Shown here: positions 35,373-45,571 of the stretch, piece by piece
How positions within the stretch are numbered: the stretch's first letter is position 1
Layout: each line of letters opens with the position of its first letter
Origin: Halocatena pleomorpha
Lineage (GTDB): Archaea > Halobacteriota > Halobacteria > Halobacteriales > Haloarculaceae
Direction of reading: 5' to 3'
Length of the DNA stretch: 64,000 nt
Assembly: GCF_003862495.1 (NCBI RefSeq)
Contig: NZ_RRCH01000031.1
Location: 52,485 to 116,484, forward strand
The notes under the pieces: model-generated
Told to the model about the DNA's origin: nothing
The model's database searches: none
What the model saw: the letters and a program-made list of their open reading frames with translations, nothing else
Program-made: the position numbers and the translations under genes

Positions 35373-36361
35373 GCGATTTCAGACGATTCATTGCGAAACG
35401 GCTCACCGTATCGGCACTGTTGACGCTCGTTTCGGTCACGATCATTTTCTTCGTGCTACGGCTTCTGCCGGGGAGTCCGTTCGAGACGCTCATCACGACG
35501 GGCAACCTCAGCCCCGAACAAGCCGAAGAGGTGTTCGCCCTCTATGGACTCGATAAGCCGCTCTGGCAGCAGTATCTGGTCTATCTCAAGAATCTCCTGA
35601 CGTTTCAGTTCGGGTATTCGATACTCCAGAGCCGACCAGTATGGGCAATCCTCGGCCCGAAGCTGGCGAACACGCTCATCTTGCTCGTTCCCGCGCTCGT
35701 GACGACGGCCGTCGTGAGCACGGCGGTCGGGATGTACGCCGGGTGGAATCGGGGATCGACTGCTGAAACGACGAGCATTGCGGTGACAACGTTTCTGCGA
35801 TCGACACCGGTGTTCATCACCGCGATCTTCCTCCTAATCGCGTTCTCCTACACGCTCGGATGGGTGCCAGCGTTCGGCATGCGACGCGTGACAGCGACGC
35901 CGAACGGGCTTTTAGACACGTATCTCTCGATCGATTTCCTTCACCATTATCTGCTCCCGTTTACCGTGACAGTGCTGTATTACAGCGGTGATTTCCTCTT
36001 GTTGGCCCGCAACGGCGTCGTCGAAAAGAAGGGTTCTGAATTTCTGAAACTCCACCGAGCGAAAGGACTGACCGAAAACGAACAACTCGTTCGGGCCGGT
36101 CGCAACTCTCTGTTGCCGGTGGTGACGTACTTCGCACTCCGACTTGGAATGATCTTCCAAGGGCTGATCCTTCTCGAAGTCGTGTTCGGCTGGGACGGCA
36201 TCGGTCGGGCGCTCGTGTTGGCCATTGAACAGCAAGATTATCCGCTCGTTCAGGCAGCAGTGTTCATCATGGCGTTGGCAGTCATCGTCATGAACCTCGT
36301 GTCAGACGTGTTGTGTGCGTATCTCGATCCGACGGTAACTGCGAACGGAGGTGCCGCCTGA
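35369..36361 (+). CDS. dppB: Peptide-type ABC transporter permease, DppB-like
   Basis: 330 residues, six membrane spans. The family start RFIAKRLTVSALLTLVSVTI and VLRLLPGSPFETL are seen, and the EAA loop is LKLHRAKGLTENEQLVRAG. Start overlaps the lipoprotein stop by 4 bp and the stop overlaps the dppC start by 1 bp. With the following DppC-like protein it forms the membrane channel of the second importer in this window. Confidence 0.92.
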   Translation: MSDFRRFIAKRLTVSALLTLVSVTIIFFVLRLLPGSPFETLITTGNLSPEQAEEVFALYGLDKPLWQQYLVYLKNLLTFQFGYSILQSRPVWAILGPKLANTLILLVPALVTTAVVSTAVGMYAGWNRGSTAETTSIAVTTFLRSTPVFITAIFLLIAFSYTLGWVPAFGMRRVTATPNGLLDTYLSIDFLHHYLLPFTVTVLYYSGDFLLLARNGVVEKKGSEFLKLHRAKGLTENEQLVRAGRNSLLPVVTYFALRLGMIFQGLILLEVVFGWDGIGRALVLAIEQQDYPLVQAAVFIMALAVIVMNLVSDVLCAYLDPTVTANGGAA

Positions 36362-37269
36362 TGAGCACCGGCTCGATTTCGCTCAGAGAACGGATCACTA
36401 GTCGTACTGAACACATCTGGTCACATCTCCGATTTCTCGCCGGGGATCGGCTGGCCTGTGCCGGACTAATCACCCTCGGTGTGTTCGTCTTCCTCGGCGT
36501 AACCGGTCCGACGATCGCACCGTACCATCCGATCGAGGACTACGTTCGAACTGCCCAAGGTGACATCGTGCGGCTGTCTGCCCCGAGTATGGATACCCCA
36601 CTCGGAACGACCGAGTACGGAAAAGACGTGCTCAGTCAGTTTCTGGCTGGCGCACAGCCGACGCTCATTGTTGGCCTGTTGGGTGGTGTCGGAACCGGAG
36701 CCCTCGGATTTCTCGTCGGACTCGTGAGCGGCTACTTCGGCGGGTGGGTGGATGAGCTACTCATGCGGCTGACTGATCTCACGTTCTCGCTGCCGTTCAT
36801 GCCGATGGCGCTGTTGTTGCTCACGTTCATCACCCCGAACGTCTGGCTCATCACAGCTATCATCATCTCGTTTCTCTGGAAAATGCCCGCTCGCGTCGTC
36901 CGATCAGAAGTGCTATCGACGCGCGAGCGGACGTTCGTGAAATCGGCCCGAGCGAGTGGGGCCAGCCACCTCCGGACCATGTTCCTCCACATCGCACCGA
37001 ACGTATTGCCCATCGGCTTTCTGTACACAGCCTACGGCGTCGCGTGGGCGATCGCTGCTCAGGCGAGTCTCGCGTTCTTGGGATTCGGCGATCCGACTAC
37101 GACCAGTTGGGGACGAATGCTTCGGATGGTGTTCGAATCGGGGACGATCCGAATCGCGTGGTGGTGGGTGTTGCCACCGGCAATCGCCATCGCTGCTGTG
37201 ACCACCTCGGTCTTCTTCATCGGCCGAGCGTACGAAGAAATGATCAATCCAGAAATACAAAACCAATGA
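36361..37269 (+). CDS. dppC: Peptide-type ABC transporter permease, DppC-like
   Basis: 302 residues from the ATG at 36361 (TGATG overlap with dppB). N-terminal span LACAGLITLGVFVFLGVTG, the DppC-type loop with HPLGT-like TPLGTTEYGKDVLSQFLAGA, then five spans and the EAA loop ERTFVKSARASGASHLRTMF. The stop overlaps the start of the fused ATPase gene by 4 bp. Confidence 0.92.
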   Translation: MSTGSISLRERITSRTEHIWSHLRFLAGDRLACAGLITLGVFVFLGVTGPTIAPYHPIEDYVRTAQGDIVRLSAPSMDTPLGTTEYGKDVLSQFLAGAQPTLIVGLLGGVGTGALGFLVGLVSGYFGGWVDELLMRLTDLTFSLPFMPMALLLLTFITPNVWLITAIIISFLWKMPARVVRSEVLSTRERTFVKSARASGASHLRTMFLHIAPNVLPIGFLYTAYGVAWAIAAQASLAFLGFGDPTTTSWGRMLRMVFESGTIRIAWWWVLPPAIAIAAVTTSVFFIGRAYEEMINPEIQNQ

Positions 37270-39353
37270 CATCGGAACAGCCATTACTCGAAGTCGACGA
37301 TTTACACGTCAGGTACAGTACGAACGGTGGAGACGTTTACGCCGTAAACGGCGTCTCGTTCAGCATCGATACGGGCATTAATTACGGACTTGCAGGTGAG
37401 AGTGGCTCAGGAAAATCGACGGTCGCGGAGGCGATTCTCGGATTGTTGCCGGAGAACGGCGCGATCGATCGGGGCGAAATCCGATTCAAGGGGGAGAACC
37501 TCCTCGAACTGTCTGCAGCCGAGCGTCGTGATGTGCTCTGGGAAAAAATCGCATACATCCCCCAGAGTGCAATGGATTCGCTCGATCCCGTCATGACGAC
37601 TGGCGATCAAATACGACAGGCGATCGAGAAACACCGCAACGTCTCAGAAACGAACGCCCGAGAACGGGTCCGTGAACTGTTCGACATGGTCGGTCTCGAT
37701 CCCGACCGGACCGAGGAGTATCCACACGAGTTCTCCGGTGGAATGCGCCAGCGCGTGACGATCGCAATGGCGCTAGCGCTCGAACCAGACCTCATCATCG
37801 CTGATGAACCGACGACGGGGTTAGATGCCATCATTCAGGACAAAATCCTCGATACGATGCTCGACATCCAAGCGCAGATCGACAGCTCTCTTCTGTTGAT
37901 CACCCACGAGATCGGCGTCATCGCGGAGACGTGTGCGGAACTGTCCCTACTCTATGGCGGGAAAGTGATGGAACAAGGAAGCGTCGATAACGTGTTGATC
38001 AACCCGACGAATCCCTACACGATGGGACTCAAAAACTCCTTTCCGGAAATTGAAGGGGGTGACAGTCCGGTTTCCATACCGGGGTCGCCACCGAACCTCA
38101 GCCGAGCACCGTCGGCGTGTGCGTTCACGGAGCGGTGCCCGTTTTCCACCGAAGAATGCGAACAGTCCCATCCCGATCTGATGGAACTTCCCAACCGAAA
38201 TCACCGGTCCGCCTGTCATCACGTCGAACAAGCAGCACAGATGCGGCGCGACGCGACGGAACCTGAAACGTGGGGTGTTGCTGTCGAAGCGGAAAACGAA
38301 CCCGAGACAGGGGATGTCATCCTCGAAGCCGATAATCTGCGGACGTGGTACGAACAGAGTCAGTCGCTGGTGAGCAAACTCCGTGGAAAAGACCCGACCT
38401 ACGTCCGTGCAGTCGATGGGGTATCGCTGTCGGTCCGTCGATCGGAGATCCTCGGTATCGCCGGAGAGAGCGGCTGTGGAAAGTCGACGCTCGGAGAAAC
38501 AATGGCGCTGCTCACGACGCCGACCGACGGGGAACTCGTTTTCGATGGGGTACCGTACGAACAGTATCGAGACGGAAATATGAAGGAGTTCCGCCGGAAG
38601 CTCCAGATCATCTTTCAGGATCCGTTCGATTCGTTGAATCCGCGCCAACCCGTCCGTAAACTCGTCGGAGAGCCGCTCACGATACATGACTACCGAACAG
38701 ATGAACGGACGGCAGCGATCACAGAGACGCTCGAAACAGTTGGCCTCCCAACAACTACGTCGTTTCTCGATCAGCATCCACACGAGCTATCGGGCGGTCA
38801 GCGCCAGCGCGTCGCCATCGCCAGAGCACTCGTCCTCGATCCAGACTTTCTCATCTGCGATGAGCCGGCCTCGATGCTGGATGTCTCGCTCAAGGTCAAC
38901 CTCTTGAATCTGCTTCGGCGGCTGGCTGATACGGAAGATATCGGCATCATCTATATTTCTCACGATCTCGCAAGCTTAGCCGAGGTGTCCGACCGCCTTG
39001 CCATCATGTATTTGGGACGGATCGTCGAGCAGGGAGCGGTCGACAGTGTGATACAACAGTCAAAGCATCCCTACACGAATTCGCTGCTATCAGCCGCACC
39101 GGAGAAAGATCCCTCCGTCGAGCGTCAACGGGTGCTATTAGAAGGGAAGCCGCCGACGCCTGTGGATCTCCCCGATGGGTGTGTGTTCGCACCTCGGTGT
39201 CCAAAAGCCACTACCGAGTGTCACAGTGCGGAGCCGGCCGCCGACGCGGCTGGCGACGAGAACCATCTGGCAGCGTGTTACTTCCCCGATAGCGAGCACG
39301 ACCCGATCAGTGCCGAGGACTCATCAACCGGCACGGAAAGCGTGAGCGACTGA
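37266..39353 (+). CDS. Fused peptide-type ABC ATPase (DppD-DppF)
   Basis: 695 residues from the ATG at 37266. Two ABC domains: first with [17 protein letters not shown] and LIIADEP; second with [17 protein letters not shown] and FLICDEP. Each is followed by the Cys-containing oligopeptide C-terminal region (CAFTERCPFSTEEC; CVFAPRCPKATTEC). It lacks the three insertions of the homologue at 3546, so the two fused ATPases diverged or were acquired separately. It closes the operon that starts at 33426. Both ATP sites look intact. Confidence 0.93.
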   Translation: MTSEQPLLEVDDLHVRYSTNGGDVYAVNGVSFSIDTGINYGLAGESGSGKSTVAEAILGLLPENGAIDRGEIRFKGENLLELSAAERRDVLWEKIAYIPQSAMDSLDPVMTTGDQIRQAIEKHRNVSETNARERVRELFDMVGLDPDRTEEYPHEFSGGMRQRVTIAMALALEPDLIIADEPTTGLDAIIQDKILDTMLDIQAQIDSSLLLITHEIGVIAETCAELSLLYGGKVMEQGSVDNVLINPTNPYTMGLKNSFPEIEGGDSPVSIPGSPPNLSRAPSACAFTERCPFSTEECEQSHPDLMELPNRNHRSACHHVEQAAQMRRDATEPETWGVAVEAENEPETGDVILEADNLRTWYEQSQSLVSKLRGKDPTYVRAVDGVSLSVRRSEILGIAGESGCGKSTLGETMALLTTPTDGELVFDGVPYEQYRDGNMKEFRRKLQIIFQDPFDSLNPRQPVRKLVGEPLTIHDYRTDERTAAITETLETVGLPTTTSFLDQHPHELSGGQRQRVAIARALVLDPDFLICDEPASMLDVSLKVNLLNLLRRLADTEDIGIIYISHDLASLAEVSDRLAIMYLGRIVEQGAVDSVIQQSKHPYTNSLLSAAPEKDPSVERQRVLLEGKPPTPVDLPDGCVFAPRCPKATTECHSAEPAADAAGDENHLAACYFPDSEHDPISAEDSSTGTESVSD

Positions 39354-39357
39354 TCGC

Positions 39358-40170
39358 TCACTCCGGCACCGAACACGTCTCCGTGTACTTCACATCCTCG
39401 ATGGAATCGATGCCGTACTCCCCACAGACGGGACAGTCGGGGTTTCGTTCGAAGGGAACCGTCTCGAAGGACATCGACGACGCGTCGTAGGTCAGGAGCC
39501 GTCCCGCGAGCGTCTCGCCGTGATCAAGCGCAAGCTTGATGGCTTCAGTCGCTTGGATACAGCCGATCGTTCCGGGGAGCACACCGAGCACACCGGCGGT
39601 CGCACAGTCGGGAACCGCACCGGCCGGCGGGGCTTCGGGGAAGAGACACCGGTAACACGGCCCAGAAGGGCGGATCGTCGTGGCCTGTCCCTCGAATCGG
39701 AGGATCGCCCCGTGGGTGAGCGGGATTCCCGCGAGCACGCAGGCGTCATTGAGGAGATACCGGGTTTGGAAGTTGTCCGAGCCGTCGACAACGATGTCGT
39801 AGCCGTCGATGAGCGACCGGACGTTGTCCTTCGTCACACGCGTTTCGTGTGTTTCGACAGTCACATCGGGAGCGTGGCGGTCGACGAACGCCGCGGCGCT
39901 GTCGACTTTCGGGCGATCGATATCGTTCTCGCCGTGGATGACTTGGCGTTGGAGATTCGATCGTTCGACCACATCGTCGTCAGCGATACCGAGCGTTCCG
40001 ATCCCGGCCGCAGCGAGATACTCGATAACTGGTGAGCCGAGTCCACCTGCCCCGACGCACAGCACGCGCGTTTCGAGCAGTTGTTGCTGTCCAGCCGGGC
40101 CGACATCGTCCATGATGATGTGCCGAGAGTAGCGATCGAGCTGTGTGGCGTCGAGTTCGAGGGCCGCCAT
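39358..40170 (-). CDS. ubaA: E1-like SAMP/ubiquitin-like activating enzyme UbaA
   Basis: 270 residues of the ThiF/MoeB/HesA family: nucleotide site GAGGLGSPVIEYLAAAGIG (41-59), DDDVVERSNLQRQVIH, adenylation Arg/Lys residues, and catalytic Cys189 in PDCATAGVLG. Zinc is held by CYRC (172-175) and CPVC near the C-terminus. In Haloferax UbaA activates the small archaeal modifiers SAMP1/2 for protein modification and for sulfur transfer to tRNA and molybdopterin. The stop is 4 bp from the end of the transporter operon, convergent. Confidence 0.92.
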   Translation of the reverse strand: MAALELDATQLDRYSRHIIMDDVGPAGQQQLLETRVLCVGAGGLGSPVIEYLAAAGIGTLGIADDDVVERSNLQRQVIHGENDIDRPKVDSAAAFVDRHAPDVTVETHETRVTKDNVRSLIDGYDIVVDGSDNFQTRYLLNDACVLAGIPLTHGAILRFEGQATTIRPSGPCYRCLFPEAPPAGAVPDCATAGVLGVLPGTIGCIQATEAIKLALDHGETLAGRLLTYDASSMSFETVPFERNPDCPVCGEYGIDSIEDVKYTETCSVPE

Positions 40171-40257
40171 GGATCAGTGTTGATGTGCTGAGCGATAAGC
40201 GCCTCGGTGAGCGTCCCGTCCCACAGCGTTTAGGACCGACGCACGTCACGACTGAGC

Positions 40258-41358
40258 ATGGACGAACGCATCCACGAACACGCCCGAATACTCACTGACT
40301 GGAGCGCCGACATCGGAGCCGGCGACAACGTCGTGATGATCGTCGAGAACGGTGCTCACGAACTGGCGGTTGCGGTCGCTGAGCAGGTCGGCCAGCGGAA
40401 CGGAAACCTGCTGACGAAGTACACCTCGGGAGAGATCGATCGCGCGTATCTGCGGGCGCACGAGGGGGAATTCGACTCTGACCCAGCACACGCGCTGTCA
40501 CTGTATGAAAATGCCGACGTTGTGCTGTCGCTGAACGCCGGCCACAACACGAACGCGTGGACGGACATCCCACACGACACTAAGCAGGCCTACGACACGG
40601 CCACCCAAGCCGTTCGAGAAGCCCGACTCGACACGGACTGGGTGAAAACGATTCATCCGACGCGAGCACTCGCCCAACAGGCCGGAATGGCGTATGAAAC
40701 CTACCAGGACTTCGTGTACGACGCGATCATTCGCGATTGGGAGGGTCTCGCAACGGAGATGGATCGGCTGAAACGACGCCTCGATGCCGGAAGCGAGGTG
40801 GCAATCCAGACGGCCGCGGGGACCGACGTCACCATGTCGATCGAGGATCGACTCGCGGTGAACAGCGCCGCCACCGTCCGGTATGATTCGCACAATCTGC
40901 CGTCCGGAGAAGTGTTCACCGCCCCGACCGACACGGACGGAACGGTGGTGTTCGACGTGCCACTCACCTACTATGGCGAGCGACTCGAACGCGCGACGCT
41001 CACGTTCGAAGACGGGCGTGTTGTGGACTATGCGGGAGATAATGAGGACGTGTTAGCGGAGATCCTCACGACGGACGACGGCGCAAAACGGCTCGGTGAA
41101 CTCGGCATCGGCATGAACCGGGGTATCGATCGGTTTACGAACAACATTCTGTTCGACGAAAAGATGGGCGACACCGTCCACATGGCGCTCGGTCGAGCGT
41201 ACGAAGCGTGTCTTCCGGACGATCAGACGGGCAATCAAAGCGCCGTCCACGTTGATATGATCGCGGACATGAGCACTGACGCCACGATCGAAATCGATGG
41301 CGAGATTATCCAACGAAACGGAACGTTCCGGTGGGAAGAAGAGTTCGATGCCGCGTGA
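40258..41358 (+). CDS. M29-family aminopeptidase
   Basis: 366 residues of the thermophilic aminopeptidase (AmpS/AmpT, MEROPS M29) type. Metal and active-site segments are in order: NLPSGEVFTAPT, YADNEDVLAEI-like linker, ELGIGMNRGI, LFDEKMGDTVHMALG and AVHVDMI. It removes N-terminal amino acids using a two-metal centre. It starts 88 bp from the divergent ubaA. A second, more distant M29 member is at 43174; a role for both in using imported peptides is possible but inferred. Confidence 0.87.
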   Translation: MDERIHEHARILTDWSADIGAGDNVVMIVENGAHELAVAVAEQVGQRNGNLLTKYTSGEIDRAYLRAHEGEFDSDPAHALSLYENADVVLSLNAGHNTNAWTDIPHDTKQAYDTATQAVREARLDTDWVKTIHPTRALAQQAGMAYETYQDFVYDAIIRDWEGLATEMDRLKRRLDAGSEVAIQTAAGTDVTMSIEDRLAVNSAATVRYDSHNLPSGEVFTAPTDTDGTVVFDVPLTYYGERLERATLTFEDGRVVDYAGDNEDVLAEILTTDDGAKRLGELGIGMNRGIDRFTNNILFDEKMGDTVHMALGRAYEACLPDDQTGNQSAVHVDMIADMSTDATIEIDGEIIQRNGTFRWEEEFDAA

Positions 41359-41465
41359 ACGCGTGGATCCGAACGCGCTAATAATGATCGAACGGACACC
41401 GACGGCATCGAATTAGCACGCTGACAGTTCGTGGGAGTCTTGTTCGGTCGTTCAACGCGGGGTGA

Positions 41466-41852
41466 TCAGTTCAGGTCAATGTCGGCTGATGAATCGTTGC
41501 GTTCGAACGTGATTTCGAGGATGCTGTTGTTGAACGTGGCTTTCGCAGAGTGTTCGTCGACGGTCACCGGCAGTCGAAGCTGATCTTCGTACTCGCGGTG
41601 GTCGGTCACAGCGGTGATCGTGAGAGTTTTGCCGTCACATTTCACATCGATAGCGTCCTTCTCGATCCCCGGAAGGTCAGCGACGACGTACACGTGATCG
41701 TCGTCCGTTTGTGTGGTGATGTGAACATCGTTTCCAAAGCCGGACTCACCGCCCTGGACGCGCATCTCGAAGTTGTTGCCCATCATCTCGTCCATCATGC
41801 GACTAAGTTCGTTGAAGATGTCATCGAACGGGTCCCGGTCGCGCGATCCCAT
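41466..41852 (-). CDS. Hsp20/alpha-crystallin family chaperone
   Basis: 128 residues. An N-terminal segment (DIFNELSRMMDEMMGNNFEM) precedes the alpha-crystallin domain: VHITTQTDDDHVYVVADLPG, IEKDAIDVKCDGKTLTITAV and the closing strand ATFNNSILEITFER. The C-terminal I-x-I anchor is weak (DIDLN). Such proteins hold unfolding proteins under stress. The 157 bp upstream is AT-rich and probably carries a heat-responsive promoter. Confidence 0.9.
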   Translation of the reverse strand: MGSRDRDPFDDIFNELSRMMDEMMGNNFEMRVQGGESGFGNDVHITTQTDDDHVYVVADLPGIEKDAIDVKCDGKTLTITAVTDHREYEDQLRLPVTVDEHSAKATFNNSILEITFERNDSSADIDLN

Positions 41853-42009
41853 GAATAAAGCTCAGGCTCTGTGTGATCAAAAGCCTTCTGAACGCGCCAC
41901 TTTGATCCTATCACAATAAAATTCTATCGATATCAGCTGCAGTCAGCCGGTGATACGAGAAACAATCAAATAAAATTCATGAACGTGCGTCAGACAACGA
42001 CCGACCGTG

Positions 42010-43023
42010 TCACAGTCCGATGCCGAGCGTTTCGTTCGTCGTCGCAATGCTTTCGTTTGCGTCTGCGGTTTCGGTGACAGCACGGATGGCGTCGACGTTC
42101 TCCGGGACGACGTCGCTCTCTTGATGAATGGCTTCGAAGAGATAGAGATCGTTGTCTTCCATGCTGATCGATTCCTCCCAGACGCAGTTTTCCCACACGT
42201 CTCCGCGGGGTCGTCCCGCGTCGTGAGCGAACTCCTTGAGTTTGCCCGCGCCGTCGATCGCCATCGACTCAGGGACGAGAAACAGTCGGGACTCCTCGCG
42301 CAGCAGGTCGCGCACGTCGGCCGCCGTTGGAGACGATTCGAGCGTGACGTTAACGCTGTGGAGGTGCATGAGCGTCGCAGGCACCTTCATGCCGAGCGTG
42401 TCGATGTCGAGATCTGGGAACACGGTGTTCACGTCCGGACCGTGGTGGGAGGGAACCGTGATCGGGTTCGGGAGAATGTCGTTGATCGGTCCACGGGAGG
42501 TTTGGCCGGGATCTCCACCGCGCCGAACCAGCGTCACGCGGGCTTTCTCCACGCCGTACTGTTCTTGCAGCGGCGTGAGCAACCGGGAGAGTCCGGTCGT
42601 GTTACACGAGACGACGCGAACGTGGGACGCACCCGCAGCGGCGCTGTAGTTCCCGCGGGCGTTGAAACTCGTGTCGACGAGATCGGCGTCCTCGCCGCCT
42701 TGGTACAGCGCTGGCGTGTCGAGCGACTCGTACATCGATTTGTTGTCCGCACCGATCCCGGAGGGACAGGCGTCGACCACGACATCGCTTTGCTCCACCA
42801 ACTCAGAAACCGTGCCAGCGAGACCGATGCCAGCCTCCTCGAACAGTTCGACCCGCTCCTCGACGGCGGTGTACAGCGGGTAATCCTTCCGAACAGCGGT
42901 TTGGGCTTCGAAGTTGGGGCGGGTTTTGGCCACCCCGGCGAGTTCCATGTCCGGCTGTTGTGTCACTGCGTCCGCGACGCGTTTCCCGATCGTTCCATAC
43001 CCGTTGATTCCGACCGTGAGCAT
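42010..43023 (-). CDS. gap: Type II glyceraldehyde-3-phosphate dehydrogenase
   Basis: 337 residues of the archaeal GAPDH family: cofactor motif [17 protein letters not shown], catalytic Cys140 in [10 protein letters not shown], and [17 protein letters not shown] for phosphate binding. It interconverts glyceraldehyde 3-phosphate and 1,3-bisphosphoglycerate with NAD(P). Haloarchaea often keep this archaeal-type enzyme for gluconeogenesis along with a bacterial-type one. It stands alone; no pgk is nearby. Confidence 0.95.
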   Translation of the reverse strand: MLTVGINGYGTIGKRVADAVTQQPDMELAGVAKTRPNFEAQTAVRKDYPLYTAVEERVELFEEAGIGLAGTVSELVEQSDVVVDACPSGIGADNKSMYESLDTPALYQGGEDADLVDTSFNARGNYSAAAGASHVRVVSCNTTGLSRLLTPLQEQYGVEKARVTLVRRGGDPGQTSRGPINDILPNPITVPSHHGPDVNTVFPDLDIDTLGMKVPATLMHLHSVNVTLESSPTAADVRDLLREESRLFLVPESMAIDGAGKLKEFAHDAGRPRGDVWENCVWEESISMEDNDLYLFEAIHQESDVVPENVDAIRAVTETADANESIATTNETLGIGL

Positions 43024-43173
43024 ACGTGTTCGTGCACCACCGACGACGGTAAACGTTTCTCTCTCGTCGGAGTCTCTCGCGGCGATTTACTCGTATCTGA
43101 GTGATCTTCATGGTCGATGACAAGCGGAGCTCTCGAAGGCAACACCTAATCCGTGCTCCCACCAGGTACCGGT

Positions 43174-44172
43174 ATGGCCGATCCAATCACTGAGACAGAG
43201 TCATCCGAGCGGGCTGTCGCGGCAGAAACAGCGGTTAACCAGTGCATGGGGCTAGAGCGTGACGAAAGCTGTGTGATCGTGACCGACGCGAAACGTGAGC
43301 CGATTGGGGAAGCGTTGTACCGGGCTGCCCGAGAGCAGACGGAGAATGCGACGATCCTCCGGTATCCACCGGGCGACCAACACGGCGAGGAGCCACCCGA
43401 ACCGGTTGCGGCGGCCATGCGTGAGGGTGACGTGGTGCTTGCCCCGACGACCAAGAGCCTGAGTCACACGCGGGCACGCACGGACGCAACCGACGCCGGT
43501 GCGCGGGTCGCTACCCTGCCCGGAATCACCGACGAAGTGTTCACGACCGGACTCGACGCCGATTATGCGGCGATCGAGCGCCACAGCAACGCGGTGTTCG
43601 AACAGGTGAACGACGCGACAGAACTCCGTGTGACAGCCCCCGCTGGTACCGACATCACATTCACAGTTGCGAGCCGTGAGTGGCGACAGGACACTGGCAT
43701 CGTCCACCAACCGGGCGAAATGTCGAACCTACCGGCCGGAGAGACGTTCATCAGTCCCGAATCGGCAAACGGAACGTTCGTCGTCGACGGGACGATGCGA
43801 CCGTACGGGCTGCTTGCGTCCGAACAGACGCTCGCGTTCGAAGTCGAAGACGGCTACGTCACCTCAATCAGCGATGACCAGATCCGCGAACAGGTCGAAA
43901 CGGCTGCCGAGGCGGTTGGACAGGACGCGTACAACCTCGCGGAGTTGGGGATCGGCACGAACGTCGCCGTCACTGAGCTGATCGGCTCGGTGTTGCTCGA
44001 CGAAAAGGCCGCCGGGACCGTTCACATCGCTATCGGTGACGACGCCGGGATCGGTGGCGACACTGACGCCCCGTTGCATCTCGACGGCATCATCCGCAAG
44101 CCGACGGTGCACGCCGATGGCGAACTCGTGGAACTGCCCACCCCACAAACGACGGACGACACGAGTGAGTGA
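43174..44172 (+). CDS. M29-like aminopeptidase family protein
   Basis: 332 residues from the ATG at 43174 (MADPITETESSERAV). C-terminal M29 elements are present: NLPAGETFISPESANGTFVV, ELGIGTNVAVTELIGSVLLD, GTVHIAIGDDAG and APLHLDGI. The N-terminal domain is shorter than in the member at 40258. Probably an active metalloaminopeptidase; the exact specificity is unknown. It is divergent from gap. Confidence 0.82.
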   Translation: MADPITETESSERAVAAETAVNQCMGLERDESCVIVTDAKREPIGEALYRAAREQTENATILRYPPGDQHGEEPPEPVAAAMREGDVVLAPTTKSLSHTRARTDATDAGARVATLPGITDEVFTTGLDADYAAIERHSNAVFEQVNDATELRVTAPAGTDITFTVASREWRQDTGIVHQPGEMSNLPAGETFISPESANGTFVVDGTMRPYGLLASEQTLAFEVEDGYVTSISDDQIREQVETAAEAVGQDAYNLAELGIGTNVAVTELIGSVLLDEKAAGTVHIAIGDDAGIGGDTDAPLHLDGIIRKPTVHADGELVELPTPQTTDDTSE

Positions 44173-44250
44173 ACGGACGGCTCTGGTGAGCGACGATCAC
44201 CTCTGTGGCCGTGACGAACGTCCTTTATCCCTGTAGCGACTATCGACGAT

Positions 44251-44901
44251 ATGAGCGATTCGACGCCAACGCACGTACCGGCGCCGTGTCCGGCCTGTTC
44301 CCCGGACGTGGCGACGGCCCACGAGCTGCTCTCACCGGGCGGTCAGGCGACTGTCAGATGCACCGAATGCGATCACGTTCACAAGACGCGGATCGAAGAG
44401 GACGACACTGTCGAACGAGACGTGATCGTCTCCCAAGGAGGAGAGTCGTTTCACACCAACGTGGACGCCCCGGCGTCCGAAGAGATCGCGGTCGGTGAGG
44501 AGTTCATCGTCGACACCGAGGAGATGCTCATGACCGTCCGGATCACGGCGATAGAGCTGCCGGACAAGCGGGTCGAACGCGCGACTGTCGAGGCGGTACA
44601 GACGATCTGGACGCGGGCGGTCGACAACGTCTCTGTGTCCATCACGCTGAATCCAACCGAGGGCAGCTACGACGAGACGCGGAGCATCGACGCGCTCGTG
44701 CCCGGTGATGAGGAGTTCACCGTCGGAGCGACCGAAGAACTGGGCGACGAGGAGTTCACGATCAAATCGATCAAGCTCCGGGAGAATGCGGCGGGATACG
44801 ACCACGAACAACTCGATTTTGCCGGCGACACCGCGACCGCGAAGGACATCCAGCGCGTGTACGCCGATGACGAATCGAGCGCCGCGTGGTCGGTGTGGTA
44901 A
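44251..44901 (+). CDS. HVO_0476-family zinc-finger protein
   Basis: 216 residues. A zinc ribbon at the N-terminus, PAPCPACSPD with CTECDHVHKT, is followed by two related beta-rich modules (EFIVDTEEMLMTVRITAIEL; EFTVGATEELGDEEFTIKSI). This matches the haloarchaeal HVO_0476 family, whose function is unknown. It lies 9 bp before the isoaspartyl methyltransferase gene, so the two are probably co-transcribed. Confidence 0.84.
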   Translation: MSDSTPTHVPAPCPACSPDVATAHELLSPGGQATVRCTECDHVHKTRIEEDDTVERDVIVSQGGESFHTNVDAPASEEIAVGEEFIVDTEEMLMTVRITAIELPDKRVERATVEAVQTIWTRAVDNVSVSITLNPTEGSYDETRSIDALVPGDEEFTVGATEELGDEEFTIKSIKLRENAAGYDHEQLDFAGDTATAKDIQRVYADDESSAAWSVW

Positions 44902-44910
44902 CACAGAACA

Positions 44911-45534
44911 ATGTCTCACGAGAACGACCGTGAGCGGCTCGTAGAAGTCCTCTCTCGAAGTGATCGCGTTCACCGAGCGTCCGTACTCGAAGCGATCGGG
45001 ACCGTGCCCCGCCACGAGTTCGTTCCCGACAACCAGACACAGCAGGCCTACCACGACCGACCACTCCCGATCGGCCACGGTCAGACGATCAGCGCACCCC
45101 ACATGGTCGCCATCATGACCGATCGATTAGCGCTCTCACCAGAAGATCGAGTGCTTGAGATCGGTACGGGGTGTGGGTATCACGCCGCTGTCGTCGCTGA
45201 GATCGTCGACACCCCCGTCTACAGCGTCGAGTACCAAGCCGAGCTCGCTGAATCGGCTCAACAACGGCTTGATCGCCTCGGCTACGATGTCACCGTCACA
45301 ACCGGCGACGGTCGTGACGGCTGGCCCGAGCACGCGCCCTACGACGCCGCGTATCTGACGTGTGCCACGCCGGAACTCCCGGATCCGGTCATCGAACAAC
45401 TCGCCACCGGTGGGCGGATCGTCGCACCGGTCGGAACGAGACGGCAACAGCTCATCGTTGCCGAGAAGGAAGCGGATGGATCGCTGACTCGCAGGACCGA
45501 CGGCTACGTCCAGTTCGTCCCGATGCGGGGGTGA
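44911..45534 (+). CDS. pcm: Protein-L-isoaspartate O-methyltransferase
   Basis: 207 residues. Family blocks: VPRHEFVPDNQTQQAYHDRP, LPIGHGQTISAPHMVAIM, the SAM-binding VLEIGTGCGYHAAVVAEI, YSVEYQ, and GGRIVAPVG near the end. It methylates isoaspartyl residues so that damaged proteins can be restored. Only one copy is here, whereas some haloarchaea have two in tandem. It follows the HVO_0476-family gene by 9 bp. Confidence 0.94.
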   Translation: MSHENDRERLVEVLSRSDRVHRASVLEAIGTVPRHEFVPDNQTQQAYHDRPLPIGHGQTISAPHMVAIMTDRLALSPEDRVLEIGTGCGYHAAVVAEIVDTPVYSVEYQAELAESAQQRLDRLGYDVTVTTGDGRDGWPEHAPYDAAYLTCATPELPDPVIEQLATGGRIVAPVGTRRQQLIVAEKEADGSLTRRTDGYVQFVPMRG

Positions 45535-45571
45535 AGAACGAGACAAATGCCCTGATTCTCGAACACAGTGG

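Noticed and set aside
42007..43104. Long plus-strand open frame (365 codons) over the GAPDH gene
   Set aside because: Antisense to an unmistakable GAPDH; composition is Arg/Val/His-rich without motifs, as expected from a GC-rich shadow frame.
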